From B69-G16 sp964501905 (GTDB lineage Archaea > Thermoproteota > Thermoprotei > Thermofilales > B69-G16), in contig CAZCTW010000011.1 of NCBI GenBank assembly GCA_964501905.1, positions 1 through 64,000 of the forward strand: a DNA stretch of 64,000 nucleotides. The letters run 5' to 3'. Both the position numbers and the translations under genes were made by a program. This document shows positions 34,301 through 42,046 of the stretch, piece after piece. Below the pieces are notes generated by a model. That model saw only the letters and a program-made list of their open reading frames with translations, made no database searches and was not told the origin of the DNA. Each line of letters starts with the position of its first letter. Positions within the stretch are counted from its first letter, which is position 1.

Positions 34301-34375
34301 TAATATATAAATAAGTGAGAAAATTATGCTTGTTTGAGGGAGTTGCCCCCGGAGCGCCGCGATGATTAGGGGCAG
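34301..34375 (+). repeat. Dispersed repeat, copy B (promoter and leader of antitoxin-like gene)
   Basis: The near-copy of 33551-33621. It begins with TAATATATAAATAAG, a good TATA region, and ends GGGGCAG one base before the ATG at 34377. Between them lies TTTGAGGGAGTTGCCCCC, whose GGGAGTTGCCCCC can fold as a small hairpin. It probably is the promoter and 5' leader of the antitoxin-like gene. Confidence 0.65.
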
Positions 34376-34376
34376 T

Positions 34377-34553
34377 ATGTTAAAGGTAGTAGGTATGGTT
34401 GATGGTAAGAAGGCTTTGGTTGAAGTGGAAGTGGTTAAACCTGATGAGGTTAGTGATGAGGTAGTTGAGGCTTTCATCAAAGCTATAGAGGGTAAGGAAA
34501 AGTTTTATACGGTTGAGGAGCTAGAGGAGTTTTTAAAGAAAAAGAAGGATTAA
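34377..34553 (+). CDS. Small acidic protein, possible antitoxin
   Basis: A 58-residue acidic protein: MLKVVGMVDGKKALVEVEVV, then DEVSDEVVEAFIKAIEGKEK and TVEELEEFLKKKKD. The strand-then-helix layout with a final charged helix resembles RelB-like or other short antitoxins. Its stop overlaps the stop of a RelE-like toxin gene on the opposite strand by four bases. Antitoxins normally share the strand with the toxin, so the pairing is an inference. An upstream ATG at 34362 is in frame but follows no better signal. Confidence 0.45.
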   Translation: MLKVVGMVDGKKALVEVEVVKPDEVSDEVVEAFIKAIEGKEKFYTVEELEEFLKKKKD

Positions 34554-34843
34554 CGCTTCTTATAGGCTTTCCTCCTGTGCTCTATCCAGAAGATTCTAAC
34601 TTCCCTCCTCTCGTAGTCTATATAGTAGAAAATCCTATAATCTCCCATTCTAATCCTTCTACCAGAGTATCCAGCAGCCCTTATCACTGGCTCTCCTCGA
34701 AGAGCTTTAATAGTACCCTCGGGATCATCGTCAAGTCTACTCTGCAAATCCCGAAGAAAACTCATAAACCTATCCAACACGCCGAGACTTTCAGCCTTCT
34801 TCACAGCCCTCCTCGCCACGAGAACCCGCCACATAAGTGGCAT
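34550..34843 (-). CDS. RelE/ParE-superfamily toxin-like protein
   Basis: A 97-residue protein with the RelE layout: a helical N-terminal half (RRAVKKAESLGVLDRFMSFL) and a strand-rich C-terminal half with VIRAAGYSGRRIRMGDYRIF, YYIDYERREVRIFWIEHRRK. RMGDYRIFYYID is the hallmark segment of RelE toxins that cleave mRNA on the ribosome. Met4 may be the true start. The gene is convergent with the putative antitoxin at 34377-34553, not downstream of it. Confidence 0.75.
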   Translation of the reverse strand: MPLMWRVLVARRAVKKAESLGVLDRFMSFLRDLQSRLDDDPEGTIKALRGEPVIRAAGYSGRRIRMGDYRIFYYIDYERREVRIFWIEHRRKAYKKR

Positions 34844-35067
34844 TCCTCAATGATAGTAGTGGATGTCGTAATAAATCCTGACCCCTATTGCCTCCACTAC
34901 CGCCGCGCATGTAAAAGTAGATTTTAGAAGGCGAGAAGCATCGTGAGCCCTCTTATTAACGGTGCATTTTTCGCCACAGATTTCTTTGCGATGTTATGGT
35001 TAATATTTTCTTGTGTTTGTTGTGGGAAGGCTTAAGTTTCTCCGTGTTGATGTAATGATGGTTTGTT

Positions 35068-35416
35068 ATGGGGCTTGTGTATATACGCGGCGTGGTTAAG
35101 TGGGGGCGCGTCGAGGGAGGTTATGTTCCTTGCGGATTCGAGCGCTACGTATACTGTTTTGAAGAAGGATGTTTGGGAGTATCTGGGTCTTAAGCCGAAG
35201 CGCGAGGTGGAGCTTATCTTAGCCGACGGCGCCGTCATTAGGAGGTTTCTCTCGGAGGCTGTTGTAGAGCTTCCCGGCTATGGGGAGTATTATAGCCCGG
35301 TGCTTCTCGGAGAGGAGGGGGATGAGAACCTCTTGGGCACGGTTACTTTGGAGATTTTCGGCCTCGTCTTAGACCCGCTTAAACGAGAATTGAGACCGAT
35401 TAGGGCTATACTGTAG
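35068..35416 (+). pseudogene. Retropepsin-like aspartic protease gene with frameshift
   Basis: From ATG 35068 the frame starts MGLVYIRGVVKWGRVE, the normal beginning for archaeal clan AA aspartic-protease-like proteins, but the rest of the family pattern (REVMFLADSSATYTVLKKDV, LADGAVIRRF, VLLGEEGDENLLGTVTLEIF) is in another frame. One extra base near 35105-35115 explains it. The active-site triad, normally DTGA or DSGA, reads DSSA. The downstream part is open from 35063 in its own frame, so a shorter product is possible. Either a pseudogene or a sequencing error. Confidence 0.6.
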
Positions 35417-35433
35417 AGAGGTAGTCCTTATTC

Positions 35434-35679
35434 TCATCTGGCTCTGATCTCCGATATATGCCTGTTTACTAGTTCAAATCCTCTATTCATGTCTTCTCTC
35501 AGCTTGTTCATATCTTCTCTAAGTTCTTTAATGTCTTCTCTGAGTTTGACTAGTTCTGCTTCGTGTCTGTCGAGTCTTTTGAGTATTTCTTCTAGTCCTA
35601 TGAGTCCTGCGACTGCGTATCTGAATTCTTCATTTTCTTTTAATAGTTTTAAAATCTTTGATTTAAGCTCGGATTCCAT
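35434..35679 (-). CDS. Short coiled-coil protein (DUF3782-like N-terminal fragment)
   Basis: An 81-residue protein: an N-terminal helix pair (SKILKLLKENEEFRYAVAGL) then a coiled coil with repeated LREDxxx units (KLREDIKELREDMNKLREDM). This matches the beginning of crenarchaeal proteins that carry a DUF3782-type nuclease domain after the coiled coil. Here the protein stops before that domain, so it is either a truncated copy or a stand-alone coiled coil. It ends 50 bases before the metallophosphoesterase gene's 3' side region begins on the other flank. Confidence 0.5.
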   Translation of the reverse strand: MESELKSKILKLLKENEEFRYAVAGLIGLEEILKRLDRHEAELVKLREDIKELREDMNKLREDMNRGFELVNRHISEIRAR

Positions 35680-35727
35680 ACTCTGTATGATAGGTGCATA
35701 AGCATATATATTAGAGTTGTTAAGGGT

Positions 35728-36989
35728 TTAGAACTCTTCCAGTAATTCTACGCCTCCGTCTTTTTCGATTAGGATGTAGGTGCCGGGGTTTTCTCCGTTT
35801 CTGGTCCAGCATCCGGGGTTTGCTAGGCCTTCTTCGCGGTTTATTTCCGGTTTGTGGGTGTGGGCTGTGAATACCCATTCCGCCCTTGTCTTCCTTTTTA
35901 TTCTTTTAGCCTCTCTCCGTATTGCGTCTGGGCTGGGTCCTATTTGGTGTCCGTGGAGCATGTAGGCTTTAGTGTTGTCCGGCAGGTATACGGCTGCCGT
36001 GTCCAAGGCTTTTCTATAGAATTTGTATAATGCCAGTATATGGTAGTTGGTCGGCTTGCCGGGTTTTGGCAGTGTACGCCACGACTCCTGTAGCGTTAGG
36101 GCTTGGTCTATGACGTTTAGTACTTTGGCGAAGTTAGAGTCCGCGTCTCCCTTCACTGCTAGTATTTTTGAGGGCATCCATGTTAATCCGCCGAACAGCT
36201 TTGCGGCTTCTAACGCTAGCAATTCTCCGCGCTGTAGGTCTAGTGTATCGCCTAGGAATACTACGTTGTCTGGGTATTCGTCTCTCAAGAGGCTTAGGAG
36301 TTCTTTCAGCATTGACTCGGGAGTGCCAGCGTGCAAGTCCGCTACGACCACAGTCTTCCCCTCTAGGGCTATGTCGTACAGTTGTAGCCGTCTCTCCCCG
36401 GCGCCCGTAACCATGTTTAACACGTATTCTAGGTTGTGCTCTGCGACCCTCTCCTTCCTCCAGGGATACTCTAGGACCTCCCCTGTGTCGGGGAGGATTA
36501 TGCTCTTCTCCCTCAGGTCTACGGTTTTGTAACGGGTGTAGGTGAGGCCTTTCATGCCGTGGATTAGCCAGCTTAGCCCTGCGTAGGAGAATTTAGGCTT
36601 GTCTAGCCTTTTTAGGTGGGCGAAGGTTTTGGGGTTTAAGACTCCTATGATTAAGCCCTGTTCCGCGTACTCGTCTATTAGCTTCCAGTGGGTTTCCAGT
36701 AGCTCTCTCGCCAGTCCTTCTTTGAAGAAGTTTTGGGCGTATTCGAAGGCGTGTAGGGCTATGGTTTTAAACCCTAGCTTCGACAGCGCGCCTACGTAAG
36801 CCTCTGCCTGCTCCCTGTCGGCTCCCTTGGATAGGGGTATTACCGGTACGTCTAGCTTGGAGGCTAGCTCGACCGTGTACTCTAGGCATTTACCAGGTTG
36901 TTCCAGCTCTCCTCTGGAGGCAGGTCTACTTCGGTTGTCGACGCGAAGAGCCTAGCTTGTGACGTGTAGGTCTTAATCCGTGTAATCAC
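35728..36989 (-). pseudogene. Metallophosphoesterase gene with one-base frameshift
   Basis: The C-terminal 275 codons (from ATG 36555) encode a calcineurin-like phosphoesterase: VVADLHAGTPE, VVFLGDTLDL, VKGDADSN, MLHGHQIGP and FTAHTHKPEI, with GDAD where GNHD is usual. Upstream the same frame stays open for another 110 codons without a start (KCLEYTVELASKLDVPVIPL, KLGFKTIALHAFEYAQNFF). A GTG at 36989 opens MITRIKTYTSQARLF and runs to a stop near 36887. One extra base in the A-run (T-run 36889-36891 on plus) would join them into about 420 residues. The N-terminal domain resembles a TIM-barrel fragment. Confidence 0.65.
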
Positions 36990-37000
36990 ATATATATGTG
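36987..37000. promoter_or_regulatory. Perfect 14-bp palindrome between divergent genes
   Basis: CACATATATATGTG is a perfect palindrome between the metallophosphoesterase start (36989, minus) and the VapB start (37021, plus). Ribbon-helix-helix antitoxins bind such palindromes to repress their own operon, so it is the likely VapB operator. AATTATACATAT just after it may be the TATA region. Confidence 0.55.
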
Positions 37001-37020
37001 AATTATACATATTTACTGAT

Positions 37021-37290
37021 ATGCCTAATATAACCTTATCTGTGCCTAAGGATGTGTATGAGAGGATGAAACGTCATCCCGAAGTTAAGTGGAGCGAGGT
37101 GGCGAGGAGGGCTATAGTCGAGTATCTCAAGAGGATAGAGGGGGAGGAAAGTACGGAGGAGCTTTTAGAGGAGCTTGGAGAGGATTTTAAGCGGGATTTG
37201 GCGGCTTTGAGCTTGGAGAAAGTTGTCGAGTTTTACAGGAAGTCGAGGGAGCTGGAATGGAGCAGGTGCTCTACGACACGAGCGCGTTGA
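37021..37290 (+). CDS. vapB: VapB-type ribbon-helix-helix antitoxin
   Basis: An 89-residue protein with an N-terminal ribbon-helix-helix: NITLSVPKDVYERMKRHPEV, KWSEVARRAIVEYLKRIE. The C-terminal part (about 45-80) would bind and block the PIN toxin. It overlaps the toxin gene by 34 bases, showing translational coupling. The palindrome just upstream is a candidate for self-repression. Confidence 0.8.
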   Translation: MPNITLSVPKDVYERMKRHPEVKWSEVARRAIVEYLKRIEGEESTEELLEELGEDFKRDLAALSLEKVVEFYRKSRELEWSRCSTTRAR

Positions 37291-37586
37291 TAAAATTGTA
37301 TAGGGAGAATGTGAAAGAGTTGAAGGGCTATACGACGATACTGAATATCGTTGAGTTTCCTAAAGCTCTTGAGATGAAGCTACGGGTGGTATATCCGTCC
37401 GTCGAAGATTATAGGTTGGCGGTGGTTATCGCCAAGGATTTGATAAAGGCGGGGACTCCCGTTCCGGCAGTCGATATCGTGATCGCAGCTGTAGCTTTGA
37501 ATAGGGGTTTCGTGCTCGTAACCGAGGATAAACACTTCGCCTATATCCAGAGCGTTAGGGAGGATTTGGAACTCGCCGAGCCCTAG
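37257..37586 (+). CDS. vapC: VapC-type PIN-domain toxin
   Basis: A 109-residue PIN-domain ribonuclease. VLYDTSALIKLYRE near the N-terminus holds the first acidic residue, LNIVEFPKAL the conserved Glu, and VPAVDIVIAAVALNRGFVLV with TEDKHF the last acidic residues. VapC toxins cut tRNA or rRNA when unbound. It is translated from the same message as the overlapping VapB gene. Confidence 0.85.
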   Translation: MEQVLYDTSALIKLYRENVKELKGYTTILNIVEFPKALEMKLRVVYPSVEDYRLAVVIAKDLIKAGTPVPAVDIVIAAVALNRGFVLVTEDKHFAYIQSVREDLELAEP

Positions 37587-37620
37587 CTGTCTGCTTCCGA
37601 TGCCCGCGATTTAGGATTAG

Positions 37621-38517
37621 CTAGGGTATGTTTAGTCTTACTGTTAGCGAGCCGTTCATTAGTATGAGGCGGCGCGCGAAGACTCCATCTACGTAGACCT
37701 TGTATACGCCGCCTGTAAGCAGGATTTTGTCGGTGTAGGAGGTATAGGTGCCCGTGCAGTTTCTGACTACGACTAGGCAGGGGGTGGATAGGAGGATTGT
37801 GTACCTGTCGGTCCACACCCAGTATGGGTGTTCGTCAGGGGGTATGTGGAGTGGTTTTTTAACGAGGTCGTTGTAGCGTAGGAGGATTAGCTTTGGGAGG
37901 GGGCACCAAGCGCTTTCGCGGGTTTTAAACCATATTACGCCGAGAGTTCTGCCGTATTTATCCCGTGGCTCTAGGTCGTCGACGTCTAGGCGCAGGTAGC
38001 TGTTGTAGAGGATGGATTTTAGGACCTGCTTTGCCTCTCCCCCCTTCTCCTCGCTCAACTCATACGCGTCGTAGCCTACTATCCTGACGATTTTGGAGTC
38101 TACGACCACCGTGTCTCCGTCTATAACTTTTTTAAGCGATACGGGCTCGATGTCCGAGTCGTACCACTCTAATATCTCGACTCGGTGGACTTTTGAAGAT
38201 TTTTCGCTGGCCGCGTTTACCAGTTCGGATACACAGGCGTAGAAGTCGTTTATGCCTTTCTCCTCGCACCAACCCACCAGTAGCTGGTAGGCTTCAGGGG
38301 GTAAAGCTTTGCTCTCGGCTTCGCGTAGCTTTTCCGTGAGTTCGGAGGTTTGAGTTTTAAGGTCTGCTAGCTCCGCGTTTAGCCTGGTTTTTTCGTTTTC
38401 CAGCTCGGCGACTGTGGTTTCTAGTTCTGAAGTTCTAAGCCAGAGTAGGGCTAGAATGGAAGTTTCGGCGATGAGGATTACCATTAAGAGCGTTATAGTC
38501 TTCTTCAAAGCTTCCAC
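37621..38517 (-). CDS. Membrane-anchored thermonuclease (TNase)-like protein
   Basis: 298 residues: a membrane segment at about 8-27, a coiled coil at about 28-70 (TSELETTVAELENEKTRLNA), then a Staphylococcal-nuclease-like OB domain with VSLKKVIDGDTVVVDSKIVR, IVGYDAYELSEEKGGEAKQV and LEPRDKYGRTLGVIWF near residues 128-205. The D, R and E of the active site appear conserved. The C-terminal 90 residues are strand-rich, not recognised. It probably sits outside the cell, degrading nucleic acid. Confidence 0.75.
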   Translation of the reverse strand: MEALKKTITLLMVILIAETSILALLWLRTSELETTVAELENEKTRLNAELADLKTQTSELTEKLREAESKALPPEAYQLLVGWCEEKGINDFYACVSELVNAASEKSSKVHRVEILEWYDSDIEPVSLKKVIDGDTVVVDSKIVRIVGYDAYELSEEKGGEAKQVLKSILYNSYLRLDVDDLEPRDKYGRTLGVIWFKTRESAWCPLPKLILLRYNDLVKKPLHIPPDEHPYWVWTDRYTILLSTPCLVVVRNCTGTYTSYTDKILLTGGVYKVYVDGVFARRLILMNGSLTVRLNIP

Positions 38518-38603
38518 CCTCCTCCCTAAGCTTCCCGTGCTTAAATTATTAATCCTATGGCTTTGTAGAGGATAGGCAGATATACTTCTGCTTCTCTGTT
38601 GAT

Positions 38604-39602
38604 TTGATGGAGATGCCGGGCGAGTTTTCGCTTAGAGCGGATGAGGTGATGATGGCTGCCCAGCTCGCCGGCTGTCTGGAGGTGAGTGGTTATCCTAAGC
38701 CTGGTAATGTTCACAGGCTTAGAGACTTTAGCGATACTAGGTTTGAGCATTTCCTCGCGGGTTCTATAGCTTTAGGTCCTTCAGTTAGAGAAGCCGCCCT
38801 CAGAGGTGTGAGAATAGGGCTTGGAGAGCTGGAGCTCGGCGAGGCGGGCGTAGGATTTCTGGTGAAAAAGGCGGTTTTAGACGTTAAGACTTGGCATAGG
38901 GGAGGAAATACGCATTTAGGTATTTCCCTGCTTTTCATCCCTCTAGCAGTCTCCGCCGGTATATGTGCGGCCCGCGAAGAGGAGGGGTTGAGGAGATTTT
39001 TCGGGGAGGTTGTGGAGGCTACTACTAGCCGCGATGCCGTAGAGTTCTACGAAGCCGTCAAGATAACTTGTCCGGGCGGTTTGGGCGTGGTTGAGGGCGT
39101 CGAGGCGCCCGACGTCTTCGAGGAGGGGGCTAAATCCGTGATTTTAGAGAGGGGGTTGACTCTCTACGAGGTTATGATGGTGGCTTCCGCCTGGGATATG
39201 GTGGCTTGGGAGTTTGTAAACGAGTTGGAGACTGCTTTCGATGTAGGCTACCCGTTTCTCGTACAAGTCTACGCGGAGACCGGGGATGTTAACATAGCGG
39301 TGGTTCACACGTTTCTCAAATTGCTGTCAGAGAGGCCTGATACTCTAATAGCTAGGAAGATAGGCTTGAGGAAGACTTTAAACGTGGTAGAGGCGGTGAA
39401 GCTGGGCTTGAGGGAAGCGGAGGAGTATTCTCTAAAAGCCCGTAGGGTGCTAGAGCTCGGAGGATTGAAAACCGAGGAAGGGAGGCGGGCGTTGAAAGAA
39501 TTAGACGATGAGCTAGCGGGTAAAGGCTTAAACCCCGGCTCCACCGCGGACATACTGGCGGCATCCCTCTTCATAGCCCTCCTGAAAGGTTTCAAGCCAT
39601 AA
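38604..39602 (+). CDS. CitG/MdcB-family triphosphoribosyl-dephospho-CoA synthase-like protein
   Basis: A 332-residue helical protein. AAQLAGCLEVSGYPKPGNVH near residue 14-33 matches the family start (E...PKPGNV). Later WHRGGNTHLGISLLFIPLAV and GLNPGSTADILAASLFIALL agree with it. In bacteria CitG makes the prosthetic-group precursor of citrate lyase from ATP and dephospho-CoA; in archaea the role is not established. It has no evident operon partner here. The start could also be Met4. Confidence 0.75.
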   Translation: MMEMPGEFSLRADEVMMAAQLAGCLEVSGYPKPGNVHRLRDFSDTRFEHFLAGSIALGPSVREAALRGVRIGLGELELGEAGVGFLVKKAVLDVKTWHRGGNTHLGISLLFIPLAVSAGICAAREEEGLRRFFGEVVEATTSRDAVEFYEAVKITCPGGLGVVEGVEAPDVFEEGAKSVILERGLTLYEVMMVASAWDMVAWEFVNELETAFDVGYPFLVQVYAETGDVNIAVVHTFLKLLSERPDTLIARKIGLRKTLNVVEAVKLGLREAEEYSLKARRVLELGGLKTEEGRRALKELDDELAGKGLNPGSTADILAASLFIALLKGFKP

Positions 39603-39995
39603 CTCATCTCCTAATCTTCGAGACAACTCTCGCTTCTAAACCTCGCCTATTAAATGCTAATCCAAGATCGGGAAATTAAACTGAAAACTGACCTCATCTT
39701 TAACCGAAGCTTCTAAGAGATCTGAGGAAATAGACAAGCCTTAGAAGATAGCTGGGAAATAGAATTGTGGACACAGCGTAAAATTTAGATCTTTAAACTC
39801 GACATTGGGGTCGAATATGGAATAAATGTGTTGACTTGTTAAAAAGCAGCAAAAGAATATACGAGAGATCGAGAAGAGAGGTAGTTAAGCTTCTCCAACT
39901 CCGCAATACCCTTCTGACCCGCCGTGCTCTAAATGGACCTAAAAATCGAGTGCCAATTTTGCTATCTAAAACCGGCTAGAATTTATGTAAAAAAG
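39603..39995. other. Intergenic region before tRNA
   Basis: About 390 bases without a convincing gene. A plus-strand frame (39933-40130) runs into the antisense tRNA and is spurious. The right end follows the 3' end of the minus-strand tRNA. No RNA gene or repeat recognised in the rest. Confidence 0.4.
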
Positions 39996-40089
39996 TGCGC
40001 CGGCCGGGATTCGAACCCGGGATCAGCGGCTCTCCCCGGTGGTTTTGAACATGGGGGGCCGCCATCCTACCAGGCTAGACTACCGGCGC
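39996..40089 (-). tRNA. tRNA with intron, probably tRNA-Gly(CCC)
   Basis: Minus-strand cloverleaf: acceptor GCGCCGG/CCGGCGC, D arm GTCT-AGCCTGGTA-GGAT, anticodon stem GCGGC/GCCGC, T arm CCGGG-TTCGAAT-CCCGG and discriminator A. The anticodon loop region is 27 bases instead of 7, so an intron of about 20 bases is present; CCCC/GGGG can form the central helix of a bulge-helix-bulge. A CCC anticodon after C-C is the best reading and the arms resemble tRNA-Gly, but the base before it would be C33 instead of U33. No CCA is encoded. Confidence 0.7.
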
Positions 40090-40115
40090 TATGTGTGATA
40101 GTATCTTGGGAAGTA

Positions 40116-40595
40116 TTAATTTTTTGCTGAGTCGGTTTTTAAGATTAGGTATAGGGCTATGGCGATCATTCCTATGGTTGTGTGTTCTTTTAGGTTTTCA
40201 ATGTAGATTGGGATGCCTTTTTCTAGTTCTTTTTTCGATAGTCCGGGCTCCGATCCTCCGAATACTATGGCTATGACTCCCTTAGCTGCTTCCTCGGCTA
40301 TTTTCTCTGGGTTAAATTTTTCCCTTGCATAGCCTTCCGCGACAAAGAGGTATATCTTGCTTGGTTGGAAGAGTTCGGCTATATCGTCTATGCTTTGTAG
40401 GTAGAAGAAGTTCATGCCTCTCTTAATGGCTAGTTTGTGGGCTTCGGGGACTCCGATTTGCGCCGCCGATCCCTGGGCCTTGGTAACTGCGAAGTTTTTA
40501 AAGCCCATTCCATAGACTATCTTGGCGGCTTCTACTATTTTCTGGGAGGAGAACACGTTGTGGAGGACTACTATTACGTTTTCAACCGCTCCCAT
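40116..40595 (-). CDS. SpoU-like (COG4080/DUF2122) protein
   Basis: A 159-residue protein: NVIVVLHNVFSSQKIVEAAK, IVYGMGFKNFAVTKAQGSAA, QIGVPEAHKLAIKRGMNFFY and KIYLFVAEGY, which I associate with the COG4080/DUF2122 group annotated as SpoU-like RNA methylases or RecB-family nucleases. The C-terminal GVIAIVFGGSEPGLSKKELE could be the SAM-binding knot (GSExxGL). RNA methylation is therefore the favoured role. It overlaps the cytosine methyltransferase gene by 14 bases on the same strand. Confidence 0.65.
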   Translation of the reverse strand: MGAVENVIVVLHNVFSSQKIVEAAKIVYGMGFKNFAVTKAQGSAAQIGVPEAHKLAIKRGMNFFYLQSIDDIAELFQPSKIYLFVAEGYAREKFNPEKIAEEAAKGVIAIVFGGSEPGLSKKELEKGIPIYIENLKEHTTIGMIAIALYLILKTDSAKN

Positions 40596-41562
40596 TTTCC
40601 ATCTCCTCCAGTTTTTTCCTAACTTCTAAGGCTATGGCCTTGGCCAGGGGTACGGGTACGGCTTCCCCCACCTGGTTGAATTGTAGGTCTCGACCCCCTA
40701 TAAATATATGGTCGTCTGGGAAGCCCATTAAGCGGGCGTGTTCGCGGACGGTTAGAAGCCTGTTGTCGAAGGGGTGTATGAAGCGGGAGGAGCCCATTAC
40801 CGTCGGCGCTATCTTGTAGGGGTGGAGCCTTACCAAGTTTGTGTAGACCTCCCCTCCGGCCCCCCTATACCTTATCAATGCTTCACCCCATTTGAGCTTG
40901 GAGATTTTCTTTAGCCTTCTAGGGGATACAGGGACTGGCTCGTGGTTGGGTATGTCGTGTATGGAGCGCGGGTCTGGGAGGTCTCCTATGGCTTCGATAA
41001 CGACTATTCTATCTTTGCTTTTCTTAGGCTTTATCTTGATGTTTGAGATGAAGACTCTTAGCCTATGGGATGGGGTTCGGTAATCTTCGGCTCTGAGAAA
41101 GTTGAAGTATACTTTGTCGTAGCCGGCTTCGGCGAACTCTCTCTTCAAAGCGCTTTTAAGCTCTCCCTCGACTATGCTTGGGACGTTCTCCATTACGAAA
41201 ATTTTAGGCTTTAGGTCGCCTACCATCCTAATGAAGTGTAAGACCAGTCTGCCTATAGGATCTTCGTAGAGCCTGTCTAGAGGGTTTTCTCTACGCTTGG
41301 GGTTGGCTTTGGTGAAGGGCTCGCAGGGAGGACCGCCTATAACGACGTCGGGTTTTCCGACTAGTTTTTCAACGTCTTCTGATCGAACCCTTTTTATATC
41401 TTCTACTATAACCTCTGCTCCTGGAAAGTTCTTCTCGTAGGTCTCGGCTACGGGCTCTAGGTTCTCGATTCCCAGAACTATCTTAAAACCCGCTTCTTTA
41501 AATCCTCTCGAAAAGCCTCCGGCTCCGCAAAATAGGTCGATGACCGTAAACATCTTGTCCAT
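40582..41562 (-). CDS. Cytosine-C5 methyltransferase
   Basis: A 326-residue SAM-dependent methyltransferase. Motif I is VIDLFCGAGGFSRGFKEAGF, motif IV is VIGGPPCEPFTKANPK with the catalytic cysteine (E replaces the usual Q), motif VI is FVMENVPSIVEG, motif VIII DYRTPSHRLRVFI, and IX-X appear as LTVREHARLMGFPDDHIFI and QVGEAVPVPLAKAI. The variable target region is short. No restriction endonuclease gene adjoins it; the overlap with a SPOUT-like gene suggests either an orphan DNA methyltransferase or an RNA target. Confidence 0.9.
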   Translation of the reverse strand: MDKMFTVIDLFCGAGGFSRGFKEAGFKIVLGIENLEPVAETYEKNFPGAEVIVEDIKRVRSEDVEKLVGKPDVVIGGPPCEPFTKANPKRRENPLDRLYEDPIGRLVLHFIRMVGDLKPKIFVMENVPSIVEGELKSALKREFAEAGYDKVYFNFLRAEDYRTPSHRLRVFISNIKIKPKKSKDRIVVIEAIGDLPDPRSIHDIPNHEPVPVSPRRLKKISKLKWGEALIRYRGAGGEVYTNLVRLHPYKIAPTVMGSSRFIHPFDNRLLTVREHARLMGFPDDHIFIGGRDLQFNQVGEAVPVPLAKAIALEVRKKLEEMENGSG

Positions 41563-41620
41563 CTCTGATTCCTTCGCATAATTTATATCGGCGTTTAATT
41601 ATTTTACGCTGGGGGATGGT

Positions 41621-41995
41621 ATGGAGGACAAAGATCTGGAGCTCCTAATAAAGCGTAAAATGCTAGAGCTTCAGAAGCGGGCACTTACGGAAAAAAAGAA
41701 GGAAGCCAGAGAAGCCAAATATAACCACTGGGATATAGTGAAGCCCTGCTTGACGAGCGGTGGGGAAGAAATGTTGCTAAAAGCTAAAAGCCAATATCCT
41801 AAAGTCGCCGAATATGTAGTTAGAGAACTTGCCAAGCTAGTCTTAACGGGGAGGCTTAGGGAAAAGCTGGACGCCGAGGATATCTACGCCATATTCTACC
41901 ACCTAGGCTTTCCGATAAGGATTGAGACGAAGATAGTGGTGAAGAGAAAGGGTAAAGTAAAGAGTATAAGCGAGCTATTAAAGGAGGAAGATTAG
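41621..41995 (+). CDS. PDCD5-like DNA-binding protein
   Basis: A 124-residue protein related to archaeal PDCD5/TFAR19. The first helix DLELLIKRKMLELQKRAL is characteristic; then KAKSQYPKVAEYVVRELAKL, TGRLREKLDAEDIYAIFYHL follow the three-helix core. The C-terminal tail KIVVKRKGKVKSISELL is an addition. These proteins bind double-stranded DNA. It is 51 bases before aglB on the same strand. Confidence 0.65.
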   Translation: MEDKDLELLIKRKMLELQKRALTEKKKEAREAKYNHWDIVKPCLTSGGEEMLLKAKSQYPKVAEYVVRELAKLVLTGRLREKLDAEDIYAIFYHLGFPIRIETKIVVKRKGKVKSISELLKEED

Positions 41996-42046
41996 GCGAG
42001 TTAAGTATATTAGTACTTTAAATGTCTTTTAGAGGAGTGATAGCCT

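Noticed and set aside
39996..40089. tRNA-Leu(CAA) reading from the internal TTCAAAA
   Set aside because: The flanking bases cannot form an anticodon stem and there is no long variable arm; the segment falls in the intron.
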